Positions 1 through 8,754 of a stretch of DNA of 20,855 nt are shown here, one piece after another. How positions within the stretch are numbered: the first letter of the stretch is position 1; each line of letters begins with the position of its first letter. Position numbers and translations under genes: made by a program. Origin of the DNA: an uncultured Clostridia bacterium (GTDB lineage Bacteria > Bacillota_A > Clostridia > Oscillospirales > Oscillospiraceae); contig CAMZJG010000003.1 in the NCBI GenBank assembly GCA_947307505.1, positions 1 through 20,855 of the forward strand, written 5' to 3'. Under the pieces are notes generated by a model. The model was not told the origin of the DNA, searched no databases, and saw nothing but the letters and a program-made list of their open reading frames with translations.

Positions 1-233
1 AAGTAGAAGATCGTATTGTAGGAATAGGGATTGTACCGGATCTGCTCCCGGAACGCCCACAGCAGCGCCAGGATCATGCCCAGGGCATATACGGCCATCA
101 CGATGCAGATCGCCGGTGTGCCGCGCAGCTTGCCGCTCCATTGGAATATGCCGACCAGGACTGCCGCAGCGGCGGTCAACGCCTGCATAGCGCGCAGTTT
201 CGGCTTTGTATCTCTGGTATCAAATTGGATCAT
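1..233 (-). CDS. Membrane protein, N-terminal part (cut by window edge)
   Basis: An open frame starts with ATG at 233-231, and a GGAGG ribosome site lies 7 bases upstream. It runs off the left edge after about 77 codons. The visible protein begins MIQFDTRDTKPKLRAMQ and then has two hydrophobic stretches (about residues 17-32 and 41-62) separated by a short basic loop (SGKLRG). It looks like the first transmembrane hairpin of an integral membrane protein. After the second segment comes a Tyr/Asn-rich stretch (RYNPYSYNT). I do not recognise the family. It lies 42 bases downstream of the DUF3089/SLH/phosphatase gene on the same strand and could share its transcript. The ribosome site makes the gene real; its function is open. 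Confidence 0.7.
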   Translation of the reverse strand, partial: MIQFDTRDTKPKLRAMQALTAAAAVLVGIFQWSGKLRGTPAICIVMAVYALGMILALLWAFREQIRYNPYSYNTIFY

Positions 234-275
234 CACAAGTCCTCCGGGAACAGATTCCTTGGGCGCCCGGACGTG

Positions 276-2768
276 TCATCCTCCGGTCAGCCGCTCTCTC
301 AGAAGCTCGATCTGCTCCGCGCTCATTCCCCCGTCCAGGAGATAGCGCTCCGCGCATCCGGTGAGGTCCGCAGTCCGGACGTCCGCATCCTCGTTCCCGG
401 CGAGGCACTGGATCATCGGGACCAGCACGTTTTCCACAATCACGTCATACCGCTCTTTTTCCTTTTCCTCGGTGATGTCGTAGTAATTATCGTAGGTGAT
501 CATGTAATCACTGACGATCTCCTCATAACTTGCGCCGCAGAGGGCTTCCAGCAGCATGCAGACGAAGCCCGTCCTGTCCTTTCCCTCCGTGCAGTGGACC
601 AGATACGGTCCTTCCTTCTCAGCCATGACGGCGAGGCCGTTTGCCACCTTGGTCTTGAATTCCTGCGAACCGAAGTTCATATTCAGGGCGATCGGCTCGA
701 CCATCCCATCCTGATACAGGGAGAGGAAATACGGAGACGAAAATCCGGGGTTTTCCAGATAACCCTGTATCTTCTGTTCGTTATCGGCAAGATTCAGGAT
801 GAAAGCCACGCCTGCCTCGGAAATCAGCGCGTCCACATAGGCGGCGCGGGCATGCTGATCATCGCAGGGCGATGCGGAGCGATACAGGGCGTTATGGCAG
901 AGGCTGCCCGCCTGGACGCTTCTGAAATTGGCGAACACCGCGTCGCTGGCATAGTCCTCCCGCTTATCGGTATAGTGGATGTCCCTCGCGTCCTGGATCG
1001 CCGCGTATTTTCCCTTTTCCCGCAGAGTGACCGATGCGGTGTCGCCTTCCTGCAGGTCTGCCGCGGCAAAGAGGTCGTCGCCGTTGTTGATGACCGCTTT
1101 CATGTAGGGATAGCCCGGATAGGCGATCAGAAGGGGCTGCCCGGTGACCGTATAGTAGCCGTTGTAATACGGAAGATCCTCCAGCACATAACCGTTGGAG
1201 AACGTGACGGTGACGCTGTCCCCATAGGTGAAGCCCAGGGCGTTGAAGTCCTCAATGGTGCAGCAGATGTATACACCGCCGAACTCTTCTTCGTGCAGGA
1301 TCCGGGCGTCGGTGAGCGCAGGGGCTTCTTCAGGTGCCGGAGCCACCGCTTCCTGCCAGAGCTGCAGGACCTGCGTGAGCTGGCCTTTTGTGACCGGCGC
1401 CTTTGGCTCCAGTCCCCTGTCTGTACCGACGATGATCCCGTTCATCACGCACCAGTGCATGGCCTCGTCCGCCCAGTCGGAGATCTGGTCCGCATCCGGG
1501 TAATCCAGCAGGAAATACCACATGCCCCGGAAGCCCTGCCCCAGCGCCTGGGCGCTGCGGTAAAGCACGGCGGCCATCTGCTCCCGGGTCACGGGATCGT
1601 CAGGGCCGAAGCGGCCGTCTCCGTATCCGTTAACGATCCCGCTGTCGACCGCCCATCGGACGGCATCGGAATACCCTGCGCTCTCCTGAACATCGTCAAA
1701 GGGCAGGATTCCGTTCACCACCGGTTCGCCCGCCGCCCGCCAGAGGCTCTCAAGGAACCGGGCACGGGTCAGCGACCTTTCCCAGGCAGCGGCGCGGGCC
1801 GCCACGTTGTCCTTCAGATTCGTGAAGAAGAACATATAGTCGTAAATATGATATGCGCCTTCGGGGAAGATGTCGATCACCGCGGGGTAGTCCGCCGGAC
1901 TGACGCCCGTCACCACCAGTTCGCCCCGGGCTCCGATATACGCGCCGCAGAGGCCGGGGATGGGCTCCGCGCCTGTGGACATCACCGCGCCGGAGCAGAG
2001 AGATGCGTCTGCTGCCGTGCCGTCGGTCTTCCAGTTCAATGGGTTGATGGACAGGGCCACCGTTCCTGCGGGGATCACCAGGGTATCCGTCAGGCTGCCG
2101 TCCTCACAGTCGAAGGAGACAACCACGCCGGTATCCGTCTCCCCCCTGGCGGGGGCGATCTGAGGATAGGCCTCCGCCATTTCCTCCGTCACGGACCAGC
2201 CGATGGCGTAGACCGCGATGAGGTTTTCCCGCAGGGCCCGGGCTTCGGCGCTGTCGCCGCCATAATACTCCTTCAGCAGCTCCAGACACATCTGGGAGCC
2301 CTGGGAGAACCCGGCCAGGATGAGGCCGCGTCCGTCGTTCTCGTTGTCCAGATACCAGCGGAAGGCTGCGGAGACATCCTCATAGGCAACCTCCAGCGCC
2401 TCTTCCCGTTCCACCTCCGGGAGCTTATAGGCGTTCATGGACATCTGCCGGTAATAGGGGGAGAACAACCGCCCGGTCTCCTCATAGATGCCCTTCTCCA
2501 TATCCAGAGCGCTCACGAACTTTCCCTTCAGCTTATCGTTCAAGTCAAAGGAATTCGTTTCGCTCCGGGTATCCACTGTGGGGCAGATAAGGAACACGTC
2601 CATGTCCTTATCCTCACCCAGGGCAAAATAGGCCCAGTTTCCGATATCCCCGTAATCCAGCGTCTCCCCGGCATTTTCAGCCGCGGATACCGGCAGCGCG
2701 ATCGTCAAGGAAAGGACCATCACGATCGCCAAAAGCAGACTCACATACCGTTTCATATGGATTCTCAT
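276..2768 (-). CDS. Secreted DUF3089 - SLH - tyrosine phosphatase fusion protein
   Basis: The 830-residue protein starts with a Sec signal peptide (about 1-29, ending LPVSA). Residues about 35-325 resemble DUF3089, an alpha/beta-hydrolase-like domain, with the nucleophile elbow GFSQGS at 153-158. Two SLH repeats follow (about 354-408 and 422-474, with a further partial one from 332); these bind secondary cell-wall polymer. Residues about 600-830 are a Cys-based phosphatase of the tyrosine/lipid phosphatase group, with the P-loop HCTEGKDRTG at 725-734 and an upstream NFRSVQAG...YRSA stretch typical of the family. The order implies an enzyme anchored outside the cell with two catalytic modules. 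The ATG at 2768 follows a GAGGCGAGGA stretch; the Met four codons on is an alternative start. The lipoprotein gene lies 51 bases upstream. Substrates are unknown. Domain calls are by eye: the phosphatase and SLH are firm, DUF3089 is fairly firm. Confidence 0.85.
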   Translation of the reverse strand: MRIHMKRYVSLLLAIVMVLSLTIALPVSAAENAGETLDYGDIGNWAYFALGEDKDMDVFLICPTVDTRSETNSFDLNDKLKGKFVSALDMEKGIYEETGRLFSPYYRQMSMNAYKLPEVEREEALEVAYEDVSAAFRWYLDNENDGRGLILAGFSQGSQMCLELLKEYYGGDSAEARALRENLIAVYAIGWSVTEEMAEAYPQIAPARGETDTGVVVSFDCEDGSLTDTLVIPAGTVALSINPLNWKTDGTAADASLCSGAVMSTGAEPIPGLCGAYIGARGELVVTGVSPADYPAVIDIFPEGAYHIYDYMFFFTNLKDNVAARAAAWERSLTRARFLESLWRAAGEPVVNGILPFDDVQESAGYSDAVRWAVDSGIVNGYGDGRFGPDDPVTREQMAAVLYRSAQALGQGFRGMWYFLLDYPDADQISDWADEAMHWCVMNGIIVGTDRGLEPKAPVTKGQLTQVLQLWQEAVAPAPEEAPALTDARILHEEEFGGVYICCTIEDFNALGFTYGDSVTVTFSNGYVLEDLPYYNGYYTVTGQPLLIAYPGYPYMKAVINNGDDLFAAADLQEGDTASVTLREKGKYAAIQDARDIHYTDKREDYASDAVFANFRSVQAGSLCHNALYRSASPCDDQHARAAYVDALISEAGVAFILNLADNEQKIQGYLENPGFSSPYFLSLYQDGMVEPIALNMNFGSQEFKTKVANGLAVMAEKEGPYLVHCTEGKDRTGFVCMLLEALCGASYEEIVSDYMITYDNYYDITEEKEKERYDVIVENVLVPMIQCLAGNEDADVRTADLTGCAERYLLDGGMSAEQIELLRERLTGG

Positions 2769-2819
2769 TCCTCGCCTCTATCAAGATTTATCGTTATTGA
2801 TTCCTTCCGTCACCGAGAC

Positions 2820-4418
2820 CTAATCTATGGCTGAGAAGGTCTGCAGCATATAGTTGAAGCGCCTTCCAAAGCCTTCGGCGGCCTCGGCGGCGAAGTGCGC
2901 CGTGGCAACGAAGCAGCCGTCGGACGACGGGATGATAAACACCGACTGGAGCTGATCCGCCATCGTTTTGGTGCCCTTCAGCACGGATGCCTCGATGTAG
3001 AGGCATTCGCCTGCGCATTCGAGCTCGCGCGTCTCCTCCAGCAGGTCATAGGTCTGGGAAAGGTTCTCTCTGACAGCCGCGGCAACGGTATCGGCGTCCT
3101 CCGCGCTGTACGTCACCTCGAGATAGTTCTCGGGGTTTTCGAGGTCATCCCAGGCTGAAACGATCCGTTCCCGATCCGATTCGCTGTGCCGCGCAAAGGA
3201 TTCATAGTCGTAATCCATTTCGAAACCAAGCGCCTCGTTCCGGATATGTTCGTATTTGACCGTCTCCTCCATGCCTTCGAGGATGATGACCGCCTCGAAG
3301 CGCTCGCCGTCCTGCCTTTCCGGTTTCACCGGGACGCGCTCGAACACCATATCCGTCCCGTACGCGGACTGATCCTCATGCCAGGTAAAGGTCCCGTCGT
3401 TGTGGAATGTGATGGTGCCGGTGCCGTCCTCGTACTCCGGCTCCTGGCTCGTCACTTCGCCGTCGTCGTCATAAGTGACGATGGACTTGGTGACGCCGGA
3501 ATACTTGATGGTCAGCGTCTCTGTGTCCAGACGTTCGACGATATCCCAGCGGGCCAGTTCCCAGGCGCTGCTGCCCCACTCAATGGTGATCCAGGCGTCT
3601 TCGTTTCCGAAGCACTCCACCAGGGCATGCGCCCGGCCGCTCTGATACTCGCCGATGAAGTTCATCACCGGGTTCTGCCAGTCGGGATCTTCCTCAAACA
3701 CGGCGACGAAGTCCGCGCTCTCATCCAGCAGCACGGTGATGATCGGCTCTGCGGAAAAGTCCTCGCCGTTTTTCGTCCACTTCACGAACCGGTTTCCCGC
3801 CTCAGCAGCAGCGGCGAAGGTATACGTCGCGGCCTCCGCCAGATTGATCTGCGCAGACTGATAGGGCCACTCCGGATCGATCACAGGGGCTTCTTCTCCC
3901 TCGGCATATTCGATCATGCCGCCCCAGCCCTCCGTGTTGATGGTGACGAAAATGGTGGCCTCCGGTATATCATAGGGCGTGAAGTGATACGTACTGCCGC
4001 CCTCGACGGTGAGCAGGACGCCATCCGCCCCCTCTTCCGAAACGGTGACCGTCAGATCGTCCTTGCTGCCGGAAGAAGAAAGAACGCCGCGCAGGGCATT
4101 TCCCCCCTGCTGAAGCATGCCGCTCCAGGAGTCTTCCATCAGGTCCTCTCCCAGCATGCAGCCCACATACCAGCCGGGTTCATCAACGTCATCCATCCAG
4201 GTGATCGAAAGAATATTCCCGCTGTCATCACAGAAGTAACCGCTCCGCGTCCACTCGGCCGCAGGCGGCTCGGTTTCGGTCTGCCCGGCTTCCGTCGGCG
4301 CAGGCTCAGAGGGGGGCACGGTCGTTTCCCCGGCGTTGTCCGTCGGCCGGTCCCCTGCGCAGGCGGCCAAGGCAAGCAGCATGATCGCGCAAATGGCAAT
4401 AGAAATCAGTTTTTTCAT
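2820..4418 (-). CDS. Lipoprotein with InlB-B-like repeat
   Basis: The reading frame is open from 4484, but the start is placed at 4418. There an AGAGGAAG ribosome site precedes MKKLISIAICAIMLLALAAC, a clear lipoprotein signal with lipobox LAAC and acylated Cys at about residue 20. The mature 532-residue protein begins with an acidic, Pro/Thr-rich linker. Residues about 155-240 resemble the divergent InlB B-repeat (bacterial repeat) fold: AATYTFAAAAEAGNRFVKW followed by ITVLLDESADFVAVFE. The remaining beta-rich segments and the C-terminal 150 residues match nothing I recognise. The protein is probably tethered to the outer face of the membrane as a substrate-binding or adhesion protein. It lies between the STAS-kinase fusion and the SLH-phosphatase, all co-directional, with a 126-base gap upstream in which I see no clear promoter. 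Function is not assigned. Confidence 0.85.
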   Translation of the reverse strand: MKKLISIAICAIMLLALAACAGDRPTDNAGETTVPPSEPAPTEAGQTETEPPAAEWTRSGYFCDDSGNILSITWMDDVDEPGWYVGCMLGEDLMEDSWSGMLQQGGNALRGVLSSSGSKDDLTVTVSEEGADGVLLTVEGGSTYHFTPYDIPEATIFVTINTEGWGGMIEYAEGEEAPVIDPEWPYQSAQINLAEAATYTFAAAAEAGNRFVKWTKNGEDFSAEPIITVLLDESADFVAVFEEDPDWQNPVMNFIGEYQSGRAHALVECFGNEDAWITIEWGSSAWELARWDIVERLDTETLTIKYSGVTKSIVTYDDDGEVTSQEPEYEDGTGTITFHNDGTFTWHEDQSAYGTDMVFERVPVKPERQDGERFEAVIILEGMEETVKYEHIRNEALGFEMDYDYESFARHSESDRERIVSAWDDLENPENYLEVTYSAEDADTVAAAVRENLSQTYDLLEETRELECAGECLYIEASVLKGTKTMADQLQSVFIIPSSDGCFVATAHFAAEAAEGFGRRFNYMLQTFSAID

Positions 4419-4544
4419 CTCATTCTTCCTCTTCTGTTTGTGTATATCGGCACCGGTTTCCATGACCCCGGAGCTTGCCGGCACTGTTTTTCTGTTCCTG
4501 CGGTGCTTTCGTCTCCCGCTCTTTCCCGGAAAAACGGCGGCGGG

Positions 4545-6098
4545 TCACAGCTTCTTCTTCAGCGTCAGAATGTTCTGCCCGTCTCTGTATTCATAGCTCA
4601 CATCGTCCATGAGCTGTTTCGTCAGGAAAACACCCAAGCCGCCCACCGGACGCTCACCGGCCGGAAGGGTCACATCCGGGTCCGGCATCGCCAGCGGATC
4701 GTAGGGAACGCCGTGGTCCACGAAGGTGATCGATACGGTCACCGGGTCGTCGGACACTTCCACCCGTACCGCAGTCTTTCCCTTGTCCGGTGCGTAAGCA
4801 TAGTGCGCAATATTGACGAATATTTCTTCTACCGCCACGCCGATCTGCATCTGTGCCTTGGGCGGGCAGTCCACAGTGCCCAGCTGGTCCTCGACAAACG
4901 TCTGCACCTCCGACAGGTTTTCATCCGTCGCTTCGATCTCCATCTCGTTTCGTGCAAATACCAGCGAGTCCACCTTTCCCAAAAGCTCCAGCAGGTGTTC
5001 CTTCCAGAGAGCGATCTCCGCCCTGCCCTTTTCCGTTTCCAGGCCATGTCTTCGGATGGAGCGGCGAATCATACGGGTATAGCCCAGGATACGCGCCTTG
5101 TCCTCCACCTCCCGGAGCTTGGTCTCGCAGCCGGTTCCCAGGTAGGCCGCCAGCGACTTGCGCCAAAAGATTCTTGCCGTCTCATAATCAAACCCCTGGA
5201 AATCCAGAATGACCTGATGGTCCATTTCGTTAAACCCGATAAAGGCGTTGAACATGCACGCCAGCTCGAAGATGGGATGCCCGACCTCCAGCGTATCCAT
5301 GTCGATGAGCAGGACCTCGTCGTTCTGCAGTTCCACGTTTTTCGTGTGGTAATCGCCGTGGATCATATGGTCGTCATAAGGGATGGCCTCTACCATCCTC
5401 AGGAGTTTATTTCCCGCTTCCTCAGGCAGCTCGTTCCTGACCTGGTTCACCACGCCGATCCACCACTTCCGTGAATCCGGAAGCTTTCCCTCGGGCACCA
5501 ACGTTCCATGGATCTTTTTGAGCAGCGCCACGTATTCCTGAACGCACCAGTCCAGCTTATCCGGCTCGGTGGCCAGGATCTTGGAGAAGGACCGGGCATT
5601 CAGGAGCTCGAACACAGAACCGTAGCTCTCTCCCACACGCACCACATCGTAGGAGATCGCAGTAGGGATGCCCAGGATCAGCGCCAGCCTGGCCACCTCC
5701 CGTTCATGCTGGATGTCTGCCAAAGCATCGGAATTGTTGTAGACCTTGACCACATTGTCCTGGTCGATCCGGTAGATGGTGCCGTTTGCACCCCGGCCGA
5801 TCTCCTCGCAGCCCTCGATGGATACCACGCGGTAAGCCTTTTCCACCTGCATCATCTCTGTAAAACCCGTCATATCCAGGATCTCATAGACCTCAGAGCT
5901 AACCCCCGTGATCTTCATATCCGGATGCTGTTTTCGGATGCGCAGCAGCACCCGCAGCCCGGCGGAGGAGATGTATTCCAGGCCGGAGGCGTCCAGGACC
6001 ACCGGCGCGCCGGTCTGCCCTTCCAGCTCCGTCAGGAGATCCTTTTCCAGAATTGCCGCATTGTTCGAATCGATCCGGCCGGTCAGTTTCATTGACAT
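4545..6098 (-). CDS. STAS - APH-like kinase - RsbW-like ATPase fusion
   Basis: One polypeptide of 517 residues carries three modules. Residues 3-90 are a STAS anti-sigma-factor antagonist with the YISSAGLRVLL phosphorylation loop (Ser44/45). Residues about 98-350 are an aminoglycoside-phosphotransferase-like kinase of the TIGR02172 type: Gly-rich GRGANG (101-106), Lys118, a catalytic HGDYHTKN loop (247-254) and a metal-binding DMD (266-268). Residues about 390-517 are an anti-sigma ATPase of the RsbW/SpoIIAB kind: N-box EEIFVNIAHYAY with Asn429, DHG at 461 and GGLG at 486. In known partner switches the ATPase phosphorylates a STAS serine and a PP2C phosphatase removes the phosphate; here antagonist and kinase are covalently joined. 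The SpoIIE-like phosphatase gene lies just upstream. The start at 6098 is chosen for its GGAAG ribosome site; an in-frame ATG at 6125 lacks one. The kinase substrate is unknown. Confidence 0.88.
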   Translation of the reverse strand: MSMKLTGRIDSNNAAILEKDLLTELEGQTGAPVVLDASGLEYISSAGLRVLLRIRKQHPDMKITGVSSEVYEILDMTGFTEMMQVEKAYRVVSIEGCEEIGRGANGTIYRIDQDNVVKVYNNSDALADIQHEREVARLALILGIPTAISYDVVRVGESYGSVFELLNARSFSKILATEPDKLDWCVQEYVALLKKIHGTLVPEGKLPDSRKWWIGVVNQVRNELPEEAGNKLLRMVEAIPYDDHMIHGDYHTKNVELQNDEVLLIDMDTLEVGHPIFELACMFNAFIGFNEMDHQVILDFQGFDYETARIFWRKSLAAYLGTGCETKLREVEDKARILGYTRMIRRSIRRHGLETEKGRAEIALWKEHLLELLGKVDSLVFARNEMEIEATDENLSEVQTFVEDQLGTVDCPPKAQMQIGVAVEEIFVNIAHYAYAPDKGKTAVRVEVSDDPVTVSITFVDHGVPYDPLAMPDPDVTLPAGERPVGGLGVFLTKQLMDDVSYEYRDGQNILTLKKKL

Positions 6099-6183
6099 AT
6101 TCTCTTCCTTCTTTCCTTCAGACATTCCGGCGGTTTTGCCCGCGCCGGACAGGCTGCCAAAGCCGTACAGGGCAGTTAATCCG

Positions 6184-7814
6184 TCACCCGTTTTCTCCCG
6201 TACCGCGATACTCGAAGCAGAGCATGGTCAGGTCATCAAACTGCTCCGCATCCTTTACGAAACCGTCCACCGCCCGGCGGACAGCTTTCAGCAGCTCCTG
6301 CGGCGATGCGTCCGGCTCCTCGTTCAGCGCCGCCAGCATCCGCTCCATACCTAACATATTTCCATCTGCATCTGTCGCTTCCGGCACACCGTCCGTGTAG
6401 AGGAACAGCTTTGTGCCCGGCGTCATCTGCAGCTCATATTCCCGGTATTTCATCCCCGGCATCCCGCCGATCACAAACCCGTGCTTGTCCTTTAACAGTT
6501 CAAACGGGCCGCATGGCGTTCTTTGCAGCACGGGGTATTCGTGTCCGGCATTGGCTGCCGTCAGCTTTCCGGTGGAGATCTCCAGAATGCCCAGCCATAC
6601 CGTGACGAACATCTCCTCCTGATTATTGGAGCAGATGGCTTCGTTGGTTTTTGTCAGGATCTCCGCCGGAGACCCCCCCAGCATGGCGCAGCTTTGCAGA
6701 ATGATCTTGGACGCCATCATGAACAGCGCCGCTGGGACGCCCTTGCCGGAAACGTCTGCCATCACCATGCCCAGATGGTCTTCGTCGATCAGGAAAAAGT
6801 CATAGAAATCGCCGCCCACCTCTTTGGCCGGATCCATGCCCGCGTAGATGTCGAACTCGCTGCGGCCGGGGAAGGCAGGGAAGTTATGCGGCATCATAGC
6901 TGCCTGGATTCTTGTGGCCAGGGACAGCTCTGTACTGACGCGTTCCTTTTCCGCGGTGATCCGAGTCAGACTTTCCACATAGTCCTGTATCTGCTCCTCC
7001 ATCGTATCGATGGACGCGGCCAGCGCGCCGATCTCATCCCGGTTGCGGATCGTTTCGCTCAGTTTCTTCCCGGTGGTCACGTTCTCTGTGGAGAAGCGCT
7101 TCGCCTCCTCTGAGATCTGATGCAGAGGCTGCAGCAGCGTCCGATGCAGGAACGAACTCTGGCCAGCGATTACGAGAAGTACCAGGACGATCAGGACCAT
7201 GATGATCTTTTTGATATAGTTCTGCCGCACACGGGCCATCACGTCCATCTGCCGCTGCACACAAAGGATGGCCTTCACCTGGCCATCGGCGCCTTTGACG
7301 CCGATCATCGCCGTGATATGCGGATCGGTTTCTATATAGCCCTTGTCCCGGATCACCAGTTCCTGTTCCGACTTGAGCTCATAGAGCGCGCGGTACTTTC
7401 TTCGGTAGTCGTCGTTGGTGGTCTCCCGCACATAGCCGAAGTCATAGACTGTGTAAGTGCTCTCATGATTGATGGTGGAGAAGAGAAAGGTGATGTGGGC
7501 GTAGTCCGTGCGGTCCGGCTGAATGAGGAGATGAAGGTGGAACCGGAGGAGTTGCAGAGCCGATCCATCTGCGTCCATACTTCCCGGTATTCCTCCGTCG
7601 TCCCTCCGCTGGCTGCGTATGCCTCCACCCGGTCGGCGTCAAGGAGCTGGGCTGCGGTCCGGGCAGTCAGAAAAGCTCCGTCGGCATACTGGTCCAGCAG
7701 CGCGTCGGTAAAGCTGCGGTAGCCGATGACGCTGACAATGGCGGAAAAAACCAGCAAAAGCAGGACGATGCCCATGATGCTCTTGGCCGCCGCGTGTTCT
7801 CTCAATCGTTTCAT
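6184..7814 (-). pseudogene. HAMP-SpoIIE/RsbU-type PP2C phosphatase, frameshifted
   Basis: Two overlapping frames form one gene. From ATG 7814 (AGAGGGA site upstream) the first frame gives TM1 (about 13-32) and an extracellular sensor start ending ...GSTFI at residue 95. The protein continues one frame over from 7527 (LLIQPDRTDYAHI) to the stop at 6184. The span is 1631 bases, one short of 544 codons, so one base is missing near 7528-7529. The restored 543-residue protein has a short extracellular sensor, TM2 (204-221), HAMP (about 224-275), a coiled linker and a PP2C/SpoIIE phosphatase domain (about 309-541) with GGDFYD (334) and DVSGKG (354) metal-site motifs. Such enzymes dephosphorylate STAS antagonists, fitting the STAS genes on both sides. 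It is either a recent null allele or a sequence error: both halves remain well conserved, which favours a recent event. The intact 3' frame alone spans 6184-7578. Confidence 0.85.
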
Positions 7815-7870
7815 GCCTGTCCCTCTTGGGTGTCATCCTTGCGTATCCGTCCCATGGGCCCGAAATGGGA

Positions 7871-8329
7871 TCAGGGACGGTTCTGCTGCTCAGAAATTCT
7901 CATCAGTATCGTTGCGACCTGTGCGCGGGTGGCGGTCTCCTGCGGCAGAAGCATGTAAGCATGTTTTCCCCGGAACCCGCAAAGCACTACAAAGTGGTTC
8001 ATGTTCCAGTGGATGATGCAGGGAAACTGTCCCTGATCCCGGAGCGATTCCGGTTCCATGCGGTAGGCAGTTACCTTGAATCCGTAATTCTCCGCCGCAA
8101 GATAGATGTTTTTCGCATTGCTTCCGTCGCGGGAAATGCCGCAATCCAGACGCACCTGCTCCAGCGGCACCCACTTGCCGTAATAGGCCATGACCATGCA
8201 GAGCGCGGCGGCGCCGCACTCCAACGCCTCCAGCTGCATGACCATGGGCACCTTCGCCACGCCTTTTGTTAAAGTCGGATTGATCTTCATTCCTGTCTGA
8301 CCACTAACTGCCGACGGCTTTTCATTCAT
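7871..8329 (-). CDS. C39 peptidase domain of an NHLM-type exporter, fused to an SLH tail
   Basis: Residues about 25-125 match the peptidase C39 domain that begins NHLM/lantibiotic-type ABC exporters and cuts double-glycine leaders. Visible are Gln32, catalytic Cys38 in LEALECGA, the YGKWVPLEQVR stretch and catalytic His112 in NHFVVL. The normal protein would continue with an NDP motif holding the third catalytic residue (Asp), then membrane and ATPase domains of more than 500 residues. Here, after GKHAY (residue 125), it switches to LLPQETATRAQVATILMR, which reads like the last 20 residues of an SLH domain, and stops. The transporter is therefore lost and the peptidase probably inactive. The ATG at 8329 overlaps the upstream gene by 8 bases, so translation is likely coupled. 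I see this as the scar of a deletion between an exporter gene and a downstream SLH gene. Confidence 0.72.
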   Translation of the reverse strand: MNEKPSAVSGQTGMKINPTLTKGVAKVPMVMQLEALECGAAALCMVMAYYGKWVPLEQVRLDCGISRDGSNAKNIYLAAENYGFKVTAYRMEPESLRDQGQFPCIIHWNMNHFVVLCGFRGKHAYMLLPQETATRAQVATILMRISEQQNRP

Positions 8330-8748
8330 CGGCTTTCAGCAAAAAGTCGATGGGCTTCGTCCGCTCCACGACCACGGTCCCGTCATAGACGCCGTCGGGA
8401 AGCGCCACCTCCGCTACTCCGAAAACTCTGCCGAATTCATCGACGCTGGTGGCTGCGATGACGGATTCCTGCGCTGCCACGCGCAGCGGCATCCCCTCAG
8501 CCAGTCCCTCTCCGCCCTTGGTCACCACCTGCGCCACATGCTCTTCCACGATCACCCTGACGGAGGCCGAGGTTTCCAGCGTTCCGATGGCTGACCAGGC
8601 AAAAAGCGCGCCGAGCAGCAGGATGACGGCGGCCAGCAGCACCCAGATTCCGGGATTCGTCACGCACAGATAGTCGGTAAGCTGCTCTTGGGGAGGACAT
8701 ACGCTCCAGAGCCTTTTTCCGGAATACGGTCGGTTCATTCTCTGTCAT
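8322..8748 (-). pseudogene. NHLM-type secretion (HlyD-like) membrane protein, frameshifted
   Basis: The frame starting at ATG 8748 reads MTENEPTVFRKKALERMSSP and then loses sense. The +1 frame continues EQLTDYLCVTNPGIWVLL to the stop at 8322. One base too many in the AA at 8688-8689 (CCCCAAGAG on the coding strand) explains both; removing it gives a 141-residue protein. The restored protein has a single membrane segment (about 34-52) and a beta-barrel-like C-terminal half (VRVIVEEHVAQVVTKGGEGLAEGMPL). This matches the short membrane-fusion adaptors of NHLM bacteriocin exporters, where the VFRKKALERMSSPEQL head is characteristic. It sits 6 bases after the candidate peptide gene and overlaps the C39 gene. 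An alternative ATG at 8738 would give an intact 138-residue product with an altered N-terminus. The family call is from recognised sequence style, not a search. Confidence 0.72.
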
Positions 8749-8754
8749 GGCTGC

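Noticed and set aside
141..2834. Very long plus-strand open frame (897 codons)
   Set aside because: It is antisense to the DUF3089-SLH-phosphatase gene, has no recognisable domain or ribosome site, and its openness follows from GC-rich codon bias.
4419..4544. Promoter before the lipoprotein gene
   Set aside because: No pair of -35/-10 hexamers at reasonable spacing is visible in this GC-rich gap.
3186..5474. Long plus-strand open frame (762 codons)
   Set aside because: It runs across the lipoprotein and STAS-kinase genes on the opposite strand and shows no protein-like motifs.
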